From positions 558,001 through 622,000 of the forward strand of contig JAYWVB010000017.1 of assembly GCA_039881045.1 (NCBI GenBank): a stretch of DNA of 64,000 nucleotides. The letters run 5' to 3'. Below, one piece after another: positions 46,057 through 55,758 of the stretch; position 1 is the first letter of the stretch, and every line of letters begins with the position of its first letter. The position numbers were made by a program, and so were the translations under genes. The DNA is from Chaetomium olivaceum. Taxonomy: Eukaryota; Ascomycota; Sordariomycetes; Sordariales; Chaetomiaceae. Under the pieces are notes generated by a model. The model saw nothing but the letters and a program-made list of their open reading frames with translations. It had not been told where the DNA came from and ran no database searches.

Positions 46057-47275
46057 ATGGCGCGCACGCCTTCCCTCCCCAACAAGCTCGTCCTCGTAAC
46101 CCACGGGACGCAACCAATCCAGCTACAAATCATCAAACAACTCCTCGAAGGCGGCAGCCGCGTCCGCACCACCGTGACCCCGGACGAGCCCGCCGAGTGG
46201 CTCGACAAGATCTTCGCGCGCTTCATCCACCTCAACGCATTCGAGCGCGTCCAGGTCATCTCGCCGTACCCGGACCACCCCTCCTTCTACGCCGACGCCG
46301 TCAAGGGCGTGCACGCCGTCGTGCACGCCACCCCACACCTCCCCGACGCGGCGCTCCGCAACCTGGTCGTCGCCGACGCCTGGGCCCTCACCGCCCGCAG
46401 CGTCCTCTGCATGCTGGAGGCCGCGTCGCACGAACCTGCGGTCGAGGCGCTCGTGTACACCAGCTCGCTCGCCGCGGCGGTGCCGTTTGTGCCCGCGCCG
46501 GGGGACGCGGTCAGCGTCGGTGTGGACGCGCGCAATGAGCGGGATGTGGAGCGCGCGCTGGCGGGCGAGGGCGGTGTTGATGCCGTGCGTGCTTCGTGTT
46601 TTGTGAAGGCAGAGGAGGTGTTGTGGGGGTGGGTGCGTGAGTTCAAGCCGGGTTTCAGGGTCAATATTGTGAGTGTGTCGAATGTGATCGGGCACAACTT
46701 TGCGCCGCTGTACACGGCAGATTGGATGAATTGGCTGTGGATTATGTACCGCAATGGTGGTCATGCGCCGTTGACGATTGAGGGTGGTGGTGATACGCAG
46801 GGTCGTATGTTGATCCCCCCCCCCCCCTTTCCCTCTCTCTCCCCTCCCCCACGGCTCGGCGGGTTTTGCCTAGATGGATGCTTACGGGTCATCAGACTGG
46901 TACGTGGACGTCGAGGATGTGGCCTTGTTACACATCGCCTCCATCTTCGACGACAGGATCTGCGGCGAGCGTATCCAGGCATGGGGTTGTTACCAGGATC
47001 GCAACGATGTGATCGACATCATGCGGGACCACACGATCCTCGAAGCCAGGAGGCTGTTGGGGGAGAAGTTCGACCTCCAGAAGGCGTGGGAGGAGGCGGC
47101 CCAGCGCTTCCCCATCATCGTTGACGACGGGCCGCCGTGTGGGCAGATCTACCCTAGCTCTGCCAGGGCGTTGAGTATCTTTGCCGACCAGAGGTTCAAG
47201 TGGAAGGGATATGGGCGCTGGAAGGAATTCGAGCAGACCATCCGGCAGAGCTTGGCCTTCTTTGATTCCAATTAG
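46057..47275 (+). CDS. NAD(P)-binding Rossmann-fold protein (atypical epimerase/dehydrogenase)
   Basis: Extended-SDR-like protein, 375 aa, in two exons (46057-46804 and 46896-47275). The 91-nt intron has a GTATGT donor and a long C-run, and ends in CATCAG. Another acceptor (CCTAG at 46872) gives the wrong phase. The beta-alpha-beta start is LVLVTHGTQPIQLQIIKQLL, where the usual GxxGxxG is degraded to THGTQPI. VVHATPHLPD and LVYTSSLAAAVPF follow, but I see no YxxxK catalytic pair. The SDR-like landmark WYVDVEDVALLHIA, formed at the splice junction, supports the family. Catalysis is therefore doubtful; it may bind a cofactor or act as a regulator. Confidence 0.75.
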
Positions 47276-48464
47276 GGGTGGCGAAGGGTCAGTAAGGAAG
47301 TCGGAAAGGGCAGAGGGTTCCAAGTCGACGACGTCCAAGTCGACACTCTTCCGGGCGGGGACCAGATCAATGGGGGTCAGCCCGCCGTGACCTACGTTGA
47401 ATCATGTGGCCGTCGCTGCGTGGGTGTGTGATGGGGGCGCACATGTCGCTCAAAACCAAGACCGGGCGTGTTTCGAGAACGGATTGCGAGCACATACGGT
47501 TGGCCTTCTTTGGGCGTAAGTTATCCGATACGGGATGGGAGAGATTAGGCCGTCTTTGGATGTGTGCCCAAAAACTCTAAAGATAGACACAGGCTCCTGG
47601 CTGTCCTCGTGACCATCTTGTAGGCGAGGGTTGCCCTGGCTGAATTGTTAGCGGATGCGTGCTAGTTTAGCAGTTGTCGATGCTATTAGAACCAGAAGCG
47701 TGGGGAGATTCTTTCTTTTTCAAAATTTGCCAACATTGGCGATGTCTTGGTCAACTAACAAGTATCCATTTCATACTCATCTCTTTACACAATATGTCGC
47801 TCATTGCCATGGCGCCCACGCTTTTTGCCCACTCCCACCGCTTGGCAGACTTCCCCCAGATAAGAGCACAGTGAGCACTGCCTACTTGCCCAGAGCACTT
47901 TGGGGAAGCATGCAGTCTCGTGACCCCCGCTGACTGTGCCCAGTTCCATTTTTCCAGCTGTTCACTGTTCTGGGTTCAACAGACACTGTGGAGATGGGGG
48001 GAGGCAGTGAGTCCAGGCTCCCGAGGTCCGTCCCTCCTTGTCCAATGACGTCTCGGGAGTTGTAAGAATATCCGAGACCTAACCAATAAGATGACGGCGA
48101 TAACGTGGCTCTCCCCCGCGGCAAGGGGGGAATGCAGGATCCATGCCCACCGAGACTCACCCTTATCTCGGGATGTTCCAAGGTGGCTTGGTGAAGGAGC
48201 GGTCGGGCACAGCACCTTTCACCGCAAGAAAGACCTTGCCTTCCGGACACATGCGTGGCGGCGGCCTTTTCTGGTCCGGGGCGGCATGGGCGTCTGGCGT
48301 GTTCGTCCCAACAACCGGAAAGATAAGCCCAGACCATTTTATCATGCCTGCTACAGGAGGAGCGCGCATGCCAACGTCCGCGTTATCGCGTGAATCTTTA
48401 AAGACCCTCGATTCCCGCTTCCGGTGCCGTTTGCAGTTTGGAATGTTGTATTCGTAAACCTCAT

Positions 48465-48487
48465 TGACTCATTGACTCATCGACTCA
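48465..48487. promoter_or_regulatory. tandem TGACTCA sites (CPC1/Gcn4-type)
   Basis: Two exact TGACTCA sites at 48465-48471 and 48473-48479, followed by a near match CGACTCA at 48481-48487, form an 8-nt-period array about 280 nt upstream of the glutamine synthetase ATG. TGACTCA is the binding site of the amino-acid starvation regulators Gcn4, CPC1 and CpcA. Confidence 0.7.
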
Positions 48488-48740
48488 CCTCTTTCCCTAA
48501 GTCCGTCTTTGGATTTCACACTCACCCTTACCTAAGTTTGTTATCGTCATTTTAGAGGGAGTTGAATCGAAACCATGGTACGACACCCAACCAACCGGAC
48601 AGCCCAGACCCAACTGCGCCGTCCGATCTTGATCGTGATGGTGGTGACATGCAACTGACGGAGCCCCAACAGGCAACCTCCTCGCTTCCCGTCTCCCATG
48701 TGAGAACACACTCTATCAAACCATTAGAAAAAGTAACGGT

Positions 48741-48747
48741 TGACTCA
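48741..48747. promoter_or_regulatory. TGACTCA site next to the glutamine synthetase start
   Basis: An exact TGACTCA lies 8 nt before the start codon at 48756, the third exact copy within 300 nt. So close to the ATG it may lie in the transcribed leader, but it adds to the cluster. Confidence 0.5.
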
Positions 48748-48755
48748 TACGAATC

Positions 48756-50342
48756 ATGGCGCAGCTTCAGAAATACTTCTCGCTCGATCAGAAGGGCACC
48801 ATCATTGCCGAGTACATATGGTAAGTCTGGTCTGCCGATATTAGCCGTGGGAAAAAAAAAGACGCAGCGCAGGGTGTTGTGCCGGCACAAACCTGATGCA
48901 GTGCAAACCGACAAAGCCATTATCTAAAGCTAATACCTCTTCCAGGATCGATGCTGAGGGCGGCACCCGGTCTAAGTCGAGGGTACGCGATGCCATCCAA
49001 CACCCTTCCTCCCCACGCACACCCTATGCTTGACCCGGAATCCAACTAACCCAACCACCCCCCGCCGCGCAGACCCCCCCGAAAAGTCCACCCCCTACAA
49101 GCCCGACGAGCTCCCCATCTGGAACTTTGACGGCTCCTCCACCGGCCAAGCGCCCGGCGACAACTCGGACGTGTACCTGCGGCCGGTAGCCGTGTACCCG
49201 GACCCGCTGCGTCTGGGCAACAACATCCTGGTGCTGTCCGAGTGCTGGGATGCCGACGGCACGCCCAACAAGTACAACCACCGCCATGAGACGGCCAAGC
49301 TGATGGAGGCGCACGCGGCGCACGAGCCGTGGTTTGGCTTGGAGCAGGAATATACCCTGTTGGATGCGAATGGGTGGCCTTTTGGATGGTGCGTATTTAC
49401 TTGCCTGCCGTCTGACGGATGTTGTTGGTGGTGGGGACGGTGATGGCTGACGGAGTGTGTGGTGAACGGTTAGGCCCCAGAATGGGTTCCCGGCTCCTCA
49501 AGGCCCGTACTACTGTGGAGTCGGCGCCGGCAAGGTTGTTCAGCGCGATATCGTTGAGGCGCATTACCGCGCGTGTCTGTACGCTGGGATCAAGGTCTCT
49601 GGGACCAATGCTGAGGTTGGTCACGTCGCTGGAAAAGGTTGCTCGGCTTGGAATGGTTGCTAACTGTGCCACTTAGGTGATGCGTACGTTGATCTGAGCC
49701 ATCTGTTTTTCTTGAACCTGTGAGATATTAACGTTCTCTAGCCGCCCAGTGGGAGTTCCAGGTCGGGCCATGCGTCGGCATCGAGAGTAAGCCACTCCTA
49801 ACCACACCGCTTTGACGATCCTCTCTAACCTTCCCAGTGGGTGATCAACTCTGGCTCGCCCGCTTCCTGCTACACCGCATCGCCGAGGATTTCGGCGTCA
49901 AGGTCTCGCTGCACCCGAAGCCGATCCCCGGCGACTGGAACGGCGCGGGCCTGCACAGCAACTTTTCCACCAACGCGATGCGCGAGGAAGGCGGCATGAA
50001 GCACATCGAGGCGGCCATCGCCAAGCTGGGCACGCGCCACACGGAGCACATCGCCGTCTACGGCGCCGAAAACGAGAAGCGCCTCACGGGCCGCCACGAG
50101 ACCGGGTCGATCGACCAGTTCACGTACGGGGTCGCTAACCGCGGCGCCTCCATCCGCATCCCCCGCGAGTGCGCCGCTAAGGGTACGGCTACTTTGAGGA
50201 CCGCCGGCCCGCGTCCAACGCCTGCCCGTATCAGATCACGGGGATTATCATGGAGACGTGAGTACCTACCTGCTTGCCTATCAATGGTGCTGGGCGAGTA
50301 TGGACTTGGCTGACTGTCGATAGGATCTTTGGGCCCGTTTGA
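48756..50342 (+). CDS. GLN1: glutamine synthetase, eukaryotic type (two frameshifts, 7-nt micro-exon)
   Basis: Condenses glutamate and ammonia with ATP to glutamine. Eight exons: 48756-48820, 48946-48982, 49073-49388, 49474-49615, 49677-49683 (7 nt, GTGATGC), 49742-49786, 49838-50257 and 50324-50342. The beta-grasp domain holds GTIIAEYIWIDAEGGTRSKSR and LPIWNFDGSSTGQAPG. The catalytic domain has FGLEQEYTLLD, PAQWEFQVGPCVG, PGDWNGAGLHSNFST and TGRHETGSIDQFTYGVANRG with the ATP/ammonia-site residues. The micro-exon supplies Val, Met and the first base of Pro of the VMPAQWEF motif. Two single-base losses break the frame: the C7 run 49074-49080 at the start of exon 3, and after AAKG near 50183 (GGTACGGC where GGTTACGGC is expected). 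Corrected length is 350 aa, ending IFGPV. Confidence 0.93.
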
Positions 50343-51086
50343 GGGCAAATAGTAGATGGGTACGGAGTTATAGAGGGATTGCGTTGGCCGTGAGCGGCTG
50401 TTTGGGTTTAGGGAAAGGGAGTGTTTGGTGTTGGTACGGAGCGGCTGGGAAGGGATGGGATGCTGGCTGAGAAGCGGAAGGTACCTTAGTAGGCTACTCA
50501 TACTTCATCAATGCCAGCAATAATGAGGCCCAGAGCGGTCTTGCACAATAGCTACTGTAGCCAGAGGCATTGTAACACTTAGGCCCATTTGTGCACTGGA
50601 GCCAAACTTGTTGTGCATAGAGGCAATAATGGACTAATCACAGTGACACCGGTGGTATTGTGGACGATATAGCTTCAGGCTCCCTTCTCCCTATTCACCT
50701 TCTGTTATGCTGCCGTCTCGGGGTACCTATTCTCTGCTGACACCAGACGGGATATACTTCGTCTGTTTGGATACATACCCACCGTATGGGTAAAGAAAGC
50801 CGGACTCCAAGTGTAGAAGTTCGAGTTGTAGAAACGAAACAGAGGTTATCCGGAAGTCTGGAGAAGTCCTTTTTTTCTCTGTTTCCATTTCTTTTATCTT
50901 TTTCCTCCTTGTCCTTTTTTATGTCTTTCCACTTTGTTTGATAAACATATTCTTTTGGAGTTCGGCTTCTTTTGACCAGAGGGTGACACCTCTTACTATG
51001 TCACACGCCACCTTACCGCACTGTCAAGTAGCCGGCTGTCAGGATGACGAAGACGACGCCAAGCTACTTCCCAGCTTGAGCTACCA
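50343..51086. other. intergenic region containing MITE copy B
   Basis: 3' flanks of two convergent genes (glutamine synthetase and epimerase). Besides the MITE-like element at 50788-50990, nothing is supported. Confidence 0.6.
50788..50990. mobile_element. MITE-like element, copy B
   Basis: About 200 bp. The left end (GGGTAAAGAAAGCCGGACTCCAA) and the right end (in reverse complement GTCACCCTCTGGTC then AAGAAGCCGAACTCCAA) form an imperfect terminal inverted repeat. The interior is A/T-rich with long T/C runs. The subterminal GAGTTGTAGAAACGAAAC and TCCGGAAGTCT are shared with copy C in inverse orientation. Confidence 0.7.
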
Positions 51087-52193
51087 CTAAGACGACGGTA
51101 CACCATTACCCTCTTCCCGCGTGGTATACACCCCCGTCGAAACAGCATGATATCCCAACTTGCCCACTTTCAACGCCAGCTCACTCCCCCACCACTCCCC
51201 CCTGGCCACCCGCTCAACCGCCTTCTCAAACGTGTACTCGGGTTCCCACCCCAACTCCCTCACCGTCTTCCCCGAATCATACACCCGATCCACCCTCTTC
51301 AAAAAACTCCACCCCTTCCCCTCAAAAACCTCCCCCACGCCCGGCACCGCCGCCCTCAACACCGCCTCCGCATCCCCCCCATTCAACCCCCTCAACACCC
51401 CCTCCTCCCGCTTAAACGGCGTCGGCCCACTGACAATATACCTCCCCCACTTCACGCCCCCCTCCCTCCCCTCCGCCGCATCGGCCCCCTTCCGCATCGC
51501 ACACACGCACGCCGACACCACGTCCGCAATATCCACCCGCCGGTACGCCAGCTCCAGCACCTTCAGGTTGTCCCCGCCGCCCGCGACTGCCGCGCGCCGG
51601 GCGTCGTCGTCGTCCTCCTCGGGGAAGAAGCGGCTGGTGCGGAGGACGATGGTGGGGAGGCCGGTCTGCAAATGCAGCAGGTGGCAGAGGTCTTCGGCGG
51701 CGGTTTTGGTGGTGCCGTAGATGTTTTTGGGGCGCGGGGTCGGGGTGGCCTCGGTGATCCAGCTTGCGGGCTGGCCCGGAGGAGGGGAGAGGGCGCTGCC
51801 GAAGGCGGAGGTGGTGGAGATGAAGATGAAGGATTGGACTGTGCGTGCTTCGGCTCCTTCTTCTTTTTCTTCTTGGGGTGGGCTGGGAGTGGTGGTGGCC
51901 GCTTCCAGGAGGGCGAGGGTGCCGGCGATGTTGGTCTGGATGAAGTCGTTCTTGGTGTGGGAGTCGACGTGCGGTTTGTGCAGGGTGGCGGCGTGGATGA
52001 CGTGGGTGGGTTGGTGGGTGGTGAAGACGGAGGCGAGGAAGGAGGTGTCGGTGATGGAGCCTACGTGCGTGGTGGTTGGACCGGCCTTGATGTCGATGCC
52101 GATCGGGGTGTAGCCGAGGTCGGGCAGGGCGAGCATCAGGGCTTTGCCGAGATGGCCGGCCGAGCCGGTAACGAGGACGGTTGGTTTGGCCAT
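51087..52193 (-). CDS. NAD-dependent epimerase/dehydratase family protein
   Basis: Extended short-chain dehydrogenase in a single intact exon of 368 aa. The cofactor site is VLVTGSAGHLGKAL (TGxxGxxG) at residues 6-19, with the NAD-type acid in GIDIKAG. FIFISTTSAFG holds the active-site Ser/Thr region, and YGTTK is the catalytic YxxxK. The substrate region contains LPTIVLRTSRFFPEEDDDD with an acidic run, DIADVVSACVCAM and ELGWEPEYTFEKAVERV. The specific sugar or other substrate is not predictable. The gene lies between MITE copies B and C, which are in opposite orientation. Confidence 0.88.
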   Translation of the reverse strand: MAKPTVLVTGSAGHLGKALMLALPDLGYTPIGIDIKAGPTTTHVGSITDTSFLASVFTTHQPTHVIHAATLHKPHVDSHTKNDFIQTNIAGTLALLEAATTTPSPPQEEKEEGAEARTVQSFIFISTTSAFGSALSPPPGQPASWITEATPTPRPKNIYGTTKTAAEDLCHLLHLQTGLPTIVLRTSRFFPEEDDDDARRAAVAGGGDNLKVLELAYRRVDIADVVSACVCAMRKGADAAEGREGGVKWGRYIVSGPTPFKREEGVLRGLNGGDAEAVLRAAVPGVGEVFEGKGWSFLKRVDRVYDSGKTVRELGWEPEYTFEKAVERVARGEWWGSELALKVGKLGYHAVSTGVYTTREEGNGVPSS

Positions 52194-52632
52194 GACGGTA
52201 GTTTGGATGGGAAAGCTAATATTGCAAGGAGTTGAATTGGTGTGGTGGATGTGATTCTTCTTTTATATGGGTTGAATTTGTGAGTCACGCCGACAAGAAG
52301 CATGGTGCATGTGGGGATGTTGGAGTAAACATCACAGCTTGGGCCGGCGGAGAGAAAACTCCGATGATTCTCACCCCTAAGTACCAGGTAGTCTTCCTTC
52401 CATGGTCTCCAATAAATAACAACGATTACTCGAAAGACACTATAAACCATGTAGTGGCAGCACGGGTATATGAGAATAGTGTAACTAGCGGTCCTAGCAC
52501 GCGGGGGGCGTATATTGTCTATTCCACCAAAATCCAGTGGTCTACCTCGGCGCACTTGGCTCCCACTCATCGACGGACAACTCCCTCCTGTAGCCCATTT
52601 GCGCACTCGGCAAGACGTAGCTGAGATGCCTC
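52194..52632. other. intergenic region
   Basis: Promoter of the epimerase gene and 3' flank of the small conserved-looking gene. No feature is recognised. Confidence 0.55.
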
Positions 52633-52857
52633 TCAGGCCCCATCCTGCGCAATCATGGCCCTGGCGATCGCTCGGCCCTCTTCACGGTCGTCTTCGTTGT
52701 AGATGCTCAGCCCATAGGCGGCCAGAAACTTGAATTCGCCGTCCCAGTGGCGCTGGAGCCACTCCTTTTCTTTGGCTGTGTAACCCGGCGACGGCATGTT
52801 TTGCGAAGATCTTGTCGTTGTCCTATTCTTTCTTTTGGGAAGGCGATGCGGGGTCAA
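52633..52857 (-). CDS. small protein of unknown function
   Basis: Up to 74 codons; a second ATG at 52797 gives 54 aa starting MPSPGYTAKEKEWLQRHW. The sequence is charged and well composed (FKFLAAYGLSIYNEDD, then REEGRAIARAMI). It resembles small uncharacterised fungal proteins with a DREEGRAI-type motif, but I cannot assign a function. The basic N-terminal 20 residues of the longer form look like leader translation, so the shorter start is preferred. There is no signal peptide or membrane segment. Confidence 0.5.
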   Translation of the reverse strand: MTPHRLPKRKNRTTTRSSQNMPSPGYTAKEKEWLQRHWDGEFKFLAAYGLSIYNEDDREEGRAIARAMIAQDGA

Positions 52858-54795
52858 GCGTCACGCTGAGAGACTAAGACCGAGTTAGTACTTATGAGTG
52901 CCCTCAGAAGACCTTATTGATGGTTACAACTAACGTCCACCCGATCTCAAGTATTATAATAGAGGGAATAGTGCGCCGACTGACTGACTGTTGTCCACCT
53001 GTGTACCGAATTGTTCTTTGTGGGAAGAGAAAACGGAAGTCCGATAACAGCTGTGTGAAGGGTGGTGGGGTTCGTTATATATTACATGTATTTAGGTACA
53101 TTACTTGACGTGGTATGTAATGAACGCACGAGGTTTCAATGTGTGCGGGAAAGCTTCCGTTGCTATGATAATTCGCAGAAAAAGGTTGACTTAGTGGGTC
53201 ATTACTAGTGGTTTTGCGTGTCAAAATTAAACTGGATGAGACCTTCTGGCCAAAAAAAGCCGAACACCACAGGAAAATAAGTCGGTATAAAATAAAAGTA
53301 AAAAACAACAAAAGAAGAAGAACAGGAGCAAAAGAATGAAAAATGGAAACAGAGTAAACTAAATGTGAATAGAGTAAAAAGAATAAGGTATTCTTCAGAC
53401 TTCCGGAAAACTTTGGTTTCGTTTCTACAACTCGAGTTTCTACACTTGGAGTTCGGCTCTTTTTGGCCATGTGGCGGTGAGGTCCTCGAACCCTTTTTCG
53501 GTCAACTTGGGTCCCGATATTTGTCGACGTGTCAGCATGCCAGTGGTTGCTTGATAATGCACTGCGTTGTAACCAGACAGTGGAAGGCAGTCGGATGCAT
53601 GTGAATACCTTGGTTTATTTTTAAGACCCTAACTGAACGAATATGCCATTGCTTTCCTAGTACAGACTTCGTAACTAAGGTGCTATTCAAGCTGTTCTCC
53701 TCAGGCCCGCCTCTTCAGAAGTTCAGCTGTATCCATCGACGGATTCTTTGCCATTTTCCCAAATTAATTTCATCCAATCTAACATCTTAGGCGGCGTTAG
53801 TTTCTTTCAAGCTCATCCAGCCTACGCTATCGGCGGGCAAGTTGGAACTGTACGCGCGACGGTAGTTCGTTGAAGGGGTTTTTGCAGCTTCACTCACGAT
53901 GTTGACAAGACCGTCCGCCGGGTGCTTTCTTATGTGGACAAAGCCAAATAACCCCACATATATCTAGATTTTGGATTGGTCAGACCATCTATACTTGCAA
54001 CCCAGACTCGGGAGAGACACTCACGAGCTCGGCATGCCTCGGCATTTTCCCATATCACCGGTTTACGGCATGGCCGCTTTTTTCCGGTTGCGTGGCAAGT
54101 ATCTATTCCCATGTCAATAAGTATTATGACATGCCTTTTGATGAGGAGACTAAATCATTTCCTTATTTAAGTACTTACGTTTCTGGCAGCAGATGCTCCT
54201 CCAAGTCCGAACGCCGTTACATTCATGCATTGCACAGGTAACTATATTCTCGTCCATATTATCAGACGGGCACCTGAAGGGTATAAAAATGGTGGTTGAA
54301 TGTATCCGCGGCTGTGACCGATGATGTTGAACTTAATAACTACTTGCAGTCAACAGGATTGAGTGGAGAGACTGAGGAGACCTTCATCCTCAATAGGCGA
54401 GTCGGCGTGCTTGACTCAGGAGCTTGGGGAGCACACCTCTTTTTCAGCTCTCGCAACCAAGTGCTTGAGAGTGATGCGGTCCATGTCATCAACATGACCA
54501 CGCACAGACCGCGAGATCGGATGTTATGACGACCATGGTGTCAGATAGTACGAATGACATCTCACATGTCGTCACAACTTATGCTCGAAGGACAAAATGA
54601 TAAGGCTAGGGCGAGAACGGCAGTGTTCCCATCTCCAAAGACCTAACGCAGACGATGCTGTTTGAAGGTCTGCCGAACGCAACCAAGTATTAACTATAGT
54701 CTTCCAGTTACCCATCTCAAAAGTCTTACCTGTCTACAAAAGGCACCCTGCCGCCAGGGTAACTTTCTATCCGAAGACTAATATCAAATCTGAAG
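52858..54795. other. intergenic region, 1.9 kb, A/T-rich
   Basis: Contains MITE copy C at 53238-53483. The rest is A/T-rich without a supported gene; a short frame near 54296-54529 has no recognisable domain. Confidence 0.55.
53238..53483. mobile_element. MITE-like element, copy C
   Basis: About 245 bp. The left end reads CTGGCCAAAAAAAGCCGAAC. The right end in reverse complement reads GGCCAAAAAGAGCCGAACTC. The sequence next to the right end, in reverse complement (AAGTGTAGAAAC, GAGTTGTAGAAACGAAAC), matches the left part of copy B closely, so the two copies are inverted relative to each other. The interior is A-rich with no coding capacity. Confidence 0.7.
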
Positions 54796-55758
54796 ATGGG
54801 GACAGAGGTCTTGACCGAGTACCAGTTTGAGGATACGACGGATGCCATGATAGCGAACGCAGCTCGTTTCTTCAGCGAGCACTACGGCGTCTGGGGTTTC
54901 CATCTTCCCGACCGCCAAGGCGGAAATCCAGGTACTACTCTCGCACTCTCCTTTTGTTACTACATTTACTAGTGCTCATGCTGCTAACACTAAGGCTAGG
55001 GGACCGCATCAGAATGAGCGCAGACCGCCTTCGCAGCCACTGCCTCCCCGCCGCTGCACGCTGCTTCTACGTAAACGCCGTCGTCAATGGCGTCCCTGCC
55101 GGCCACGCATTTGCCTGCCGATGGGAGTACCAGGGCCGGCAAGTCTGCTGGATCACCCAGCTCGTCGTCCATCGCGACTATAGGGGACGCCACCTCGCGA
55201 CCCGCATTCTCTCGAAAATTATCCGGACCGAGGGTGAGGTCTTTGGCATCATTAGCTCCCACCCGGCTGCGTGCATGGCCCTGTCCAAGGCTTGCGGAGG
55301 TAAGTGATTATGATGCAGATGCAGTAGAATGTGGCAGAATGGCCGGCACCAGGCGCCCCACGGTCGTGATGCCGCTACTAGATGCCCCTTCAATACCGGG
55401 GGTCACTCTCGAGTTCGCGCAACAGCATGCGGCGGCGGTGATGGCCGGGCCTCTGATCGCATACGTTCAGGACGCAGAGCTGCGCGGCCAGGTCTTTTGG
55501 CCCGTCGAATCCCCCGGCGCCTGGGTTGGCGGCCTTATCTGTGGCGTCGATTCCAACTTCTTCCCCGACCAAAAGGAGTCGTTCCTCGCCCTTGCGTGGT
55601 TGCAAAACCAAATACGGTGGCCGTTTGGGGAGTTGTACGACGGACATGAGTTCTTGCTCGTGTTTGAATCGTCGCGCCTGTCAAGGTCTCGCTTCCTATC
55701 CGAGGCACATCTTGCGTTGGCAGATACTGTTGACGCGTGGAAGTGGGTGGTACCCTGA
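54796..55758 (+). CDS. GNAT-family N-acetyltransferase
   Basis: Gcn5-related acetyltransferase of 270 aa. Exons are 54796-54931, 55000-55299 and 55382-55758; introns of 68 and 82 nt are in phase, and the second has a GTAAGT donor. The acetyl-CoA-binding core is in exon 2: QVCWITQLVVHRDYRGRHLA supplies beta4 and the R/Q-x-x-G-x-G/A loop, followed by TRILSKI and SSHPAACMALSKACGG. Exon 3 has GPLIAYVQDAELRGQVF, GLICGVDSNFFPDQKE and WPFGELYDGHEFLLVF, a C-terminal layout seen in uncharacterised fungal GNAT proteins. No signal peptide. The acceptor substrate is unknown. Confidence 0.85.

Larger units (their letters stand above)
47276..48755. other. intergenic region upstream of glutamine synthetase
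   Basis: 1.5 kb with no supported gene. The 3' half is the promoter and leader of glutamine synthetase; TGACTCA sites are listed separately. An ATG at 48574 opens a short upstream frame of about 27 codons, which may be a uORF or lie in a leader intron. Confidence 0.55.

Noticed and set aside
46862..46895. Second exon of the Rossmann gene starting at ATGGATGCTTACGGG
   Set aside because: The CCTAG acceptor gives the wrong phase with either donor; the downstream CATCAG acceptor joins in frame to WYVDVEDV.
51147..52235. 362-codon open frame on the plus strand
   Set aside because: Antisense shadow of the epimerase gene; low-complexity Pro/Arg and Gly composition, no domain.
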